Part shown: in pieces, positions 19,327 through 23,597 of the stretch
How positions within the stretch are numbered: position 1 is the first letter of the stretch
Layout: the number at the start of each line of letters is the position of its first letter
NCBI GenBank assembly: GCA_021441665.1
Contig: JAGYYN010042588.1
Location: 1-23,597 of the forward strand
Reading direction: 5' to 3'
Length of the DNA: 23,597 nt
DNA from: Euplotes cf. woodruffi 2 WChen-2021
Lineage: Eukaryota > Ciliophora > Spirotrichea > Euplotida > Euplotidae
Program-made: the position numbers and the translations under genes
Notes under the pieces: model-generated
What the model saw: the letters and a program-made list of their open reading frames with translations, nothing else
What the model was told of the DNA's origin: nothing
Database searches by the model: none

Positions 19327-22300
19327 ATGAATTCAGATTTGCCTTCTAGAACTCTTGCTACCACGAATGAATCTAACGGACTCTTTGTGAAGAAAATTTC
19401 AGATCCAGAGCGAGAACAAATAATTTACTCGACTATCATCAGAGAAGATAATAAGACTGCATTGCTGATTACAGGAAGAAAATAGACTCGTCCACTTATA
19501 CAATTTAGAGCTTGATAAAATCAAAAAGCAAGATGAAGTCACTAGTGCACCTTTTGCAGTCGATTATGTTGAGTTCAAGTCAGATATCATTGAGCTGCGG
19601 AGCTTTAGCTTTGACGTCCTCGTCGTGCTTGAAAACTTAGAGATATATTACATCTACGTTTCGCCTCAAAAGCTCATTAAGCACTATGCGGGGAAGATAA
19701 ACTCATTAGCGGATACTCCAGTGCAGAGAATAAAGTACACATCCCTGTGCATATCAAATAAAGGCGATTTCGGGTTACTGAGCATATTTAAGAACTCACT
19801 CGTCATCCTGTACATCTCGAAGGTAGCAGGGCAAGCAATAGCTGAAGAAGATATGATTGAGACTAACAAACTCGAATCGACGTACCTCAAGATCGAAAGT
19901 ACATATGTGTACTACGACTACCACGTCAACTCGTCGATGGTACTCTTTGACCAGGGCAAAGACGGAGAGTTTATTTGGCATGTTGACGATGAACACCAAC
20001 TTATCTGAAGTAAAATTAATAGATCCAACCTTGGATACATTGAAATCCTCTCAGATGAAGATCAAGTCGTCCTCACTGATAAATCTATTATCGACATCAA
20101 TCAGTTCAACAATGAACAGCTGATTTTGCTACAAAGAGGCTGAGTGCAGTTTTTGAATATTAAAGATCTCTCGATGTCGAATAAGATCGTACTTGAAGGT
20201 CAAAGTCTCATTTCTGCATATTCACTTTATAGTGGAACATTTGAAGATACAGTTCACCTTATTGGAGTTAATTCAATTGGCAAATGAATTAAATTTGATA
20301 TCAATAACAATAAGAATCATAACTTCAGCTTAGATAAGTCTACAGTTATTTCAGAGGACCATTCTTTGACAACATCTATTGCTTGATCAGCTATTAATAG
20401 AAACAAGTACATTTTATATATTGGAACTTCATTTGGCAATCCGACTTTATCGACGTTCTCCAAAGCAGAAAATGAACAGGTCAAGATTTACAAATTCAAC
20501 GAGACATTTGGCTGAATTACTTCGATGTGAATGTTCAATAATCTATTGAAGTTTTCATATGGAATCGATACGACTAAAGTCCAATCGATCGGGTCTTCGT
20601 CACATAAACTTCTTGCAAAGTGAAGTTTAGAATGCATTTTCAATGCTTTTAGCGAAGTTCTCTCTGCTTCAGATCAAAGCAACGAGTTCACAGCAAGTTT
20701 AAACAGCGTACTTGCTAAAAGTTCAATAGTTTCGAATATGAAGGTATTTTCGATTGAGTCTCAAGGCATCCGAAAGGCTGATAACAGCTGTAGTAGTTTT
20801 CCAAAAGACTCTAAACCAACTGTGTTAATCTTCTTTACGATTACAAGCTTCACTTTGGTATTGAGGTTCGATTTAAAAGGATACCACATCGAAGTCATCC
20901 AGTTTATTGAAGCTACTTATAAAGACATATTCCAGACTCGTCACGGATATGTATTTGTCCTCGACTCTGATGCGGTCTTGATCTCCAATAGCGACTTGTT
21001 ATCAGGAAGTTTAGATAAACTGACGAATCCGACTGCAAATGTAAGCTCGCAAGCTTTAACATTTCATTTATATAGGATGGAGCAACTAAAATTATTGCTC
21101 AGTCATATCATGATACATTGGCCATATACAAAAGCGATAGATCGCTGTCCTTTTACACAAATCTTGAAGCTAGAGAATCTAGTGAAATAATTACTGACCC
21201 TTCGTTTGCTTACACAACTTTAGAAGACGAAAACATCACTCATTTGTGACTTAACTCAAATGTGCTAATAGCGGCATGAAGGATAACCAACAAGTACTAC
21301 TTTTCGACATATGAGCTAAAAGTGTTCTATGTTGAGGATAAATCTTTAAAATACTTGTACACAATTCCTATTTGTGCAGAGGACATCAACGACAACGCAA
21401 TTAATCCTCTTTACATTACAGATTTGGTATTTGAAGACGACATCGTTCAGTATACTTACAGCCACTCGATCACAGTGCAGAGGAAAGCGATTACTCAAAA
21501 AATTAAAAATCTTGCTGAATTTTCCGGAAGCAATATGGTAAATGCAGGTTAATATGTCTAGGCCTCCCTTTCTCATGAAGAAGTGTTTGATATGCATCAG
21601 ATCGTCAGTGTGAGCAACAACTCCAGCAGTATCGGAGCAAACAGTCTGTTCAAGGGGACATACTCAGTTTTTGGCAAGGACAGCAAACTTGAAATCGTCT
21701 CGAATTTTAATAAAAGCAACTTATTTAAAGTACCTCAGGAAAATAGTGCATGTTGTAATGAGTATTCTGAGCCTGAAAGTCAATCAAAGTTTGAGCATTC
21801 ATTTCCACTCCAAAATGCTTGGTTAAAACAGGCGAATAAAAATCATTTAAGGTAATTTACGGGTATTGATAAAAAAGCGCTGATTTTAGGATTCGAACCT
21901 ACATCTTCAGTTTTTTTAGATCGTCTTGAAGTCTGCTGTTCTACCAGTTGAACTACATCAGCTGCTTATGTCTTTCTAGAACGTGGTGTTTAAATATGTT
22001 GTTGCTAAAGTGAAGATTAAAATACAACAGCTCATATTTTATAAATAGATGATATCAACTAGTGCTTAACTCTGAACATGAGCTTTGCCTGTACTCAAAT
22101 AATCATGAAGAAGAGCAAGAATCGAACAGTCTTAAGTCCTCTCGAATTCGTAGTTTTATTGAAAACTCAAAGAAGTACCTGCAAGGAGTCTTAGTGCTGA
22201 CCACCGACAACAAAGTAATTTTATTCTAATCATTTGTAGATTGTTTACCAAAACGAAGCTGCAAAGATATCAGAGGTTGTTATTTTTGAGTGCTCAAATG

Positions 22301-23495
22301 ACGAGGAGGTTATATGCACAAGCAAGATGTGCAAGACAAAGCATATCTTCGGTTCTAACTCTATCTTCGATGAGAAGTACGAATACATTCTTGGGGTATC
22401 AACAAAATCATCGCATCCTTCGAAATTTGATGTTTCAAACTTCTATACCATCGGCATTCATTTCAGTGAAGAGGAGGAGAGTAAAGGTAAATTATCATTT
22501 AACATTCGATAGATTGTGAGCAAGTGAAGACGACCCAGATTATGCGAAGCATCGGGTATCCACTAATCACAGCGATTCATTTCCTGCAGTTCCACTCAAA
22601 AGCAGCGAAAAAGAGCCTTACCGACTCCCATCCACATTTTATTCTCGGATGAAGCAGTACTTTAGCTGTGGGAAGGTACACACAAGACCAAGACAGCGAA
22701 AGCAAAGATATTGATATGCAGAAGGAGGACGAAGCTAAAAGCGAGGCTTCTAAAGCAACTGAGCTTATATTCAACACTAAAGATATTGAGGCTATCAAAG
22801 TCGAGTTGACCTCTGACAAAATGCATACGTTCACCTGGATCTGCAATATCCTTTGATATTCTTACGAACAAAAGTACCTCGTAGTTCACGATTTAATGAA
22901 GGGGATCTGAATTTTAGACAACAGCAATGGTGATTTTGTGTTCACCCACGAGGACGTGTGTCTCATCGACACTTCCTCGATCCTTGCAGCCCACGCCATC
23001 ACAAAAAGATTGTTTTTAGCTCAAGACGATACTGGAATGGTCTATCTTGTGTCTGCGAAGAAAAGAAAGGTAAAGAAAGCAAGAGTGTGGACACTTCAGC
23101 TGAATGCTCAGCACTTTTTGAATGAACGAATCTCAGCATTTCTTTCGTCAGAGAAAGGAGAATCAAACTCGCTTGAAGTCTACTGCAGCACAATCGAAGG
23201 AAATATTTACAATCTTAAAGTGATTGACAGCGAAATGATCAAGTTCATGGCCAAGATACAGTACCATATCATGAAAATGGAATCTTCAAGCGCTGAAGAA
23301 AAAGAAGAGATTTTGAAGATATATGGAGACAGATTTGGAAATGGATTTAATGGTGATTTAATATCAGATTTCTTCGACCATCACCAAAAGGAAATTAAAA
23401 AATTACTGCTTGATATAAGAGATGAAAACAAGAAGGAAAGTGAATCAAAGAATGTAGATTTCAATCTACTAAGCATAAAAATGTTACTCTTTTAA
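19327..23495 (+). CDS. DDB1/CPSF-A family beta-propeller protein
   Basis: Large multi-propeller scaffold of the DDB1, CPSF160 and SF3B3 family (CUL4 ligase adaptor, or RNA processing). ATG 19327, +1 frameshift AAA-TAG-A (19483-19485), introns 21041-21075, 21538-21561, 21852-22048, 22215-22239 and 22487-22512; 1,286 residues, a whole number of codons. Across the frameshift, LLITGRK|RLVHLYNLELD lines up with DDB1 LLIAKNTRLEIYVV as I recall it. The C-terminal CPSF_A-like part includes SEVVIFECSNDEEV, YLVVHDLMKGI, and near the end NGFNGDLISDFF, matching DDB1 GFIDGDLIESFL. The best match of the ending is to DDB1, not SF3B3 or CPSF160; the length is slightly above DDB1 (1,140). A tRNA gene lies antisense in intron 3 (after residue about 822). 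Confidence 0.7.
21871..21876 (-). terminator. RNA polymerase III T6 terminator of the tRNA
   Basis: Six T on the minus strand, starting two bases after the discriminator base of the tRNA. This is the normal place and form of a Pol III stop. Confidence 0.7.
21878..21962 (-). tRNA. tRNA gene, isotype unresolved, possible UCA anticodon
   Basis: 85 nt. The acceptor stem pairs GCTGAT with ATCAGC, with a G at position 73. The A box (TAGTTCAACTGG) and B box (GGTTCGAATCC) match the Pol III consensus exactly. The D arm is GTTC-AACTGGTA-GAAC, and the T arm has TAGG/CCTA around TTCGAAT. After the D arm, GCAGA-CTTCAA puts TCA at the anticodon position. No clean 3' half of the anticodon stem follows: the best fit is CAG/CTG with G.A mismatches after removing a 13-nt intron. 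A 4-bp variable arm (ATCT/AGAT) is the alternative. A run of six T follows one base after position 73. It is clearly a tRNA-type gene, but isotype and functionality are open. Confidence 0.65.
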
Positions 23496-23597
23496 AAATC
23501 CATTTAAGCGAATTTTGATTTTTTAATCATTTTTATTTAAAAATGAGTGTGATTTTAGTATTTCATTTAATTTTTCAATGCTGTATGTAGTGAAAAT
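23496..23597. other. 3' flank of the DDB1-like gene
   Basis: About 100 AT-rich bases with no coding sense, to the window end. No telomeric repeat is present. Confidence 0.5.

Larger units (their letters stand above)
21852..22048 (+). other. 197-nt intron hosting an antisense tRNA gene
   Basis: GTAATT at 21852 to AAATAG at 22048. The N-terminal and C-terminal halves of the DDB1-like protein lie on either side and join in frame (AG|A). The other four introns of this gene are 24-35 nt. If it is not an intron, the upstream frame stops at 21853-21855 and the downstream half could start at ATG 21994, giving two half-length proteins. Confidence 0.55.

Noticed and set aside
22577-22889. Minus-strand open frames opposite the DDB1-like gene
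   Set aside because: The plus strand here carries conserved CPSF_A-like sequence; the minus frames are shadows.
1-23597. TGA read as tryptophan (Blepharisma-like code) or a bacterial/mycoplasma origin
   Set aside because: TGA faces TGT in the paralogue pair and a family cysteine in the NBAS-like gene; the genes have GT-AG introns, a longin SNARE and importin alpha, so the DNA is eukaryotic.

Overview
The window reads as nuclear DNA of a ciliate that uses the Euplotes (euplotid) code. TGA occurs in frame throughout the genes and stands where cysteine is expected. In a tandem gene pair, a TGA in one copy (10545-10547) faces TGT in the other (12189-12191). In the NBAS-like gene a TGA (4484-4486) sits on a cysteine of that family as I recall it. 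TAA and TAG close genes, but they also occur inside genes, where the frame resumes one base later (once, two bases later). I count 20 such sites that I trust, plus 2 tentative ones. Thirteen follow AAA and four follow AAG, which is the known Euplotes stop-coupled frameshift context. Introns are tiny (24-56 nt, mostly 25-30), start GTA and end in TAG or CAG. After removing introns and skipped bases, every full gene model comes out as a whole number of codons.

Layout. 5-648 (+): small unknown protein. 693-6033 (-): 1,674-residue NBAS/Rod/Sec39-type ER tether subunit. 6341-7971 (-): importin alpha. 8022-8423 (-): small membrane protein. 8499-9584 (-): protein with a C2HC-like finger. 9613-10024 (-): small basic protein. 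10137-11511 and 11815-13090 (-): tandem paralogues of a coiled-coil protein carrying six and five frameshift sites. 13281-14244 (+): unknown, with a 387-nt intron. 14471-15270 (-): coiled-coil protein. 15428-15844 (-): small acidic/basic protein. 16067-18186 (-): STPGR/SHIPPO-like axonemal protein. 18332-19208 (-): longin R-SNARE. 19327-23495 (+): DDB1/CPSF-A family beta-propeller protein, with an antisense tRNA gene (21878-21962) inside its 197-nt intron.

The genes are packed tightly (28-50 bp between several neighbours). No C4A4/G4T4 telomeric repeats are visible, so 14 protein genes lie on one piece. That is unlike gene-sized Euplotes macronuclear chromosomes and suggests micronuclear or unfragmented DNA (inference). 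The gene set is housekeeping (membrane traffic, nuclear import, ubiquitin or RNA-processing scaffold) plus cytoskeletal or ciliary coiled-coil proteins. I see no operon logic, transposon, LTR element or CRISPR. The most notable content is the frameshift density, the paralogue pair that records gain and loss of frameshift sites, and the nested tRNA with a possible UCA anticodon.
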